A stretch of 5,900 nucleotides of DNA from NCBI GenBank assembly GCA_030151135.1, contig JASLEQ010000583.1, positions 1 to 5,900 on the forward strand, read 5' to 3'. The translations under genes were made by a program, and so were the position numbers. This document shows, in pieces, positions 4,999 to 5,900 of this stretch (position 1 is the stretch's first letter; each line of letters opens with the position of its first letter). Under the pieces are notes generated by a model that was given only the letters and a program-made list of their open reading frames with translations, was not told the DNA's origin and made no database searches. The DNA comes from Candidatus Sulfotelmatobacter sp. Lineage in GTDB: Bacteria > Acidobacteriota > Terriglobia > Terriglobales > SbA1.

Positions 4999-5772
4999 TC
5001 AGATCTCGAAATCCAATTTCATCCCGTCGTACGAAAGGCGCACGTTTCTTGGCAGCATGGCATTCGTAGCTTCGTGCCCAAGATCGTGACAGATGTGCGT
5101 GAAGAATGCGCGTTTGGGTCTGAGGCGGTCGACGGTCGCCAAAGAATCCTTGACGGTGGAATGCGTCGGATGCGGCTTATGTCTGAGCGCGTCCAGAAAT
5201 AGAATGTCGAGCCCCGCCAGTTGTCCCATCGATGATTCTGGAATCTCGCTGTGATCGGTGAGATAGGCTGCCGAACCGAATCGATATCCGTAAATCTGAG
5301 TTTCGCCATGGATTACAATCACGGGCTCAAATCGGGCCCCGAACACATCCACTGGACCGTCGATCGGCCGCAACTCCAATTGCGCCAAGCCGCCGAATTT
5401 GTAATCAGCGTCGAAAATGTAGGCGAACATCTTGCGGAGAAAGGCCGCCGCCTCCGGACGCGCATAGAGTGGCAGCTTATTGGGTTTGTGCTGATAGCTG
5501 AGCGGCCGCAGGTCATCGATCCCCAGAATATGGTCCGCATGCGTGTGCGTGTAGAACACGGCATCAACGGCTTTGATCCTTTCGCGGATGGCCTGCGCAT
5601 AAAAATCCGGAGTGGTATCGATCAGCACGACCTTCCCGCCGTACTCCAGCATGATCGAGGGCCGCGTTCTGCGGTCATGCGGATCGTTCGAATGGCAAAC
5701 GGCGCAGTCACATCCCAGCGTGGGCACGCCCATTGACGTCCCACTGCCCAGCACGGTCAAGGTTGCTTTCAT
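4999..5772 (-). CDS. PhnP-like metallo-beta-lactamase-fold phosphodiesterase
   Basis: This 257-residue protein has the full PhnP-type layout. GSGTSMGVPTLGCDCAVC (9-26) carries the Cys21, Cys23, Cys26 structural zinc site seen in E. coli PhnP. RRTRPSIML follows at 34-42. The metal-binding HTHADH lies at 76-81, with GIDDLRPL after it. Later come the metal-site His155 and Asp173 regions (VIHGE, YLTDHSEIP), the PHPTHST histidines (200-206), and THICHDLGHE (225-234), which supplies the last zinc His. E. coli PhnP hydrolyses phosphoribosyl 1,2-cyclic phosphate in phosphonate breakdown. No phn gene is visible here, and related proteins are common in genomes without C-P lyase, so the substrate may be another cyclic phosphodiester. 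The ATG follows the stop of the upstream partial gene by 8 nt, with a GAAAAG directly before it, which suggests an operon. The ribF gene follows. Confidence 0.9.
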   Translation of the reverse strand: MKATLTVLGSGTSMGVPTLGCDCAVCHSNDPHDRRTRPSIMLEYGGKVVLIDTTPDFYAQAIRERIKAVDAVFYTHTHADHILGIDDLRPLSYQHKPNKLPLYARPEAAAFLRKMFAYIFDADYKFGGLAQLELRPIDGPVDVFGARFEPVIVIHGETQIYGYRFGSAAYLTDHSEIPESSMGQLAGLDILFLDALRHKPHPTHSTVKDSLATVDRLRPKRAFFTHICHDLGHEATNAMLPRNVRLSYDGMKLDFEI

Positions 5773-5780
5773 CTTTTCGA

Positions 5781-5900
5781 TTAACGTCCTGTGGTTCCCG
5801 TAGCAGGCCCGGGTTGCGGCGGACGAGCCAGAGCGTTCGTTACCTCTACGTACGCCATGCGCAACTCATAAAGGCTGTTTTGCAGGAAGTTCTGTTCGAC
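5781..5900 (-). CDS. Unrecognised protein, C-terminal fragment
   Basis: On the minus strand a frame is open from the window edge to a TAA at 5783-5781 and gives 39 residues. The first part is helix-like and partly amphipathic (NFLQNSLYELRMAYVEVTNAL). It is followed by a Pro/Gly-rich, probably disordered end (ARPPQPGPATGT). I do not recognise the family. Support for coding comes from protein-like composition, absence of stops up to the edge, and position: the stop lies 8 nt before the PhnP-like ATG in the same direction, the usual spacing of operon partners. A chance open frame of this length cannot be excluded. Confidence 0.55.
   Translation of the reverse strand, partial: VEQNFLQNSLYELRMAYVEVTNALARPPQPGPATGTTGR

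Overview
The window holds eight genes, two of them cut by the window edges. It also has one good intrinsic-terminator candidate and one divergent intergenic region with possible regulatory repeats. Base composition is moderately GC-rich, genes are tightly packed, and nothing looks mobile: there is no IS element, integrase, CRISPR array, tRNA or rRNA. The protein set and the unusual RibF kinase loop (GSKYTVPTIN in place of the usual GFPTAN) recall Acidobacteriota, for example soil Terriglobia. That placement rests on memory of the families, not on a search.

Positions 1-1894 (+ strand) look like one transcription unit. It begins with the C-terminal metal-binding domain of a cation diffusion facilitator. 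An OsmC-type thiol peroxidase follows 5 nt later, then a small CxxC glutaredoxin, then an EamA/DMT-family membrane transporter. The transporter's coding frame clearly runs upstream of its first ATG. The group suggests metal efflux plus thiol redox defence, with the transporter as a passenger or exporter.

Positions 1918-3192 (- strand) encode a 12-helix MFS transporter of the metabolite:H+ (sialate/carboxylate-type) symporter group, convergent with the EamA gene across 23 nt. A divergent intergenic region (3193-3441) separates it from a short secreted PstS-like protein (3442-3885, +). That region contains 10/11-bp-phased TTAC-type direct repeats and overlapping inverted repeats. A stem-loop followed by a T-run directly follows the PstS-like stop codon.

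Positions 3965-5900 (- strand) carry, in transcription order, the tail of an unrecognised gene, a PhnP-like metallo-beta-lactamase-fold phosphodiesterase that starts 8 nt later, and ribF (FAD synthetase) after 86 nt. The ordinary reading is a stretch of core chromosome. No clearly new system is visible. The points most worth a second look are the non-canonical start of the EamA gene, the phased repeats before the PstS-like gene, and the CDF-OsmC-glutaredoxin grouping.
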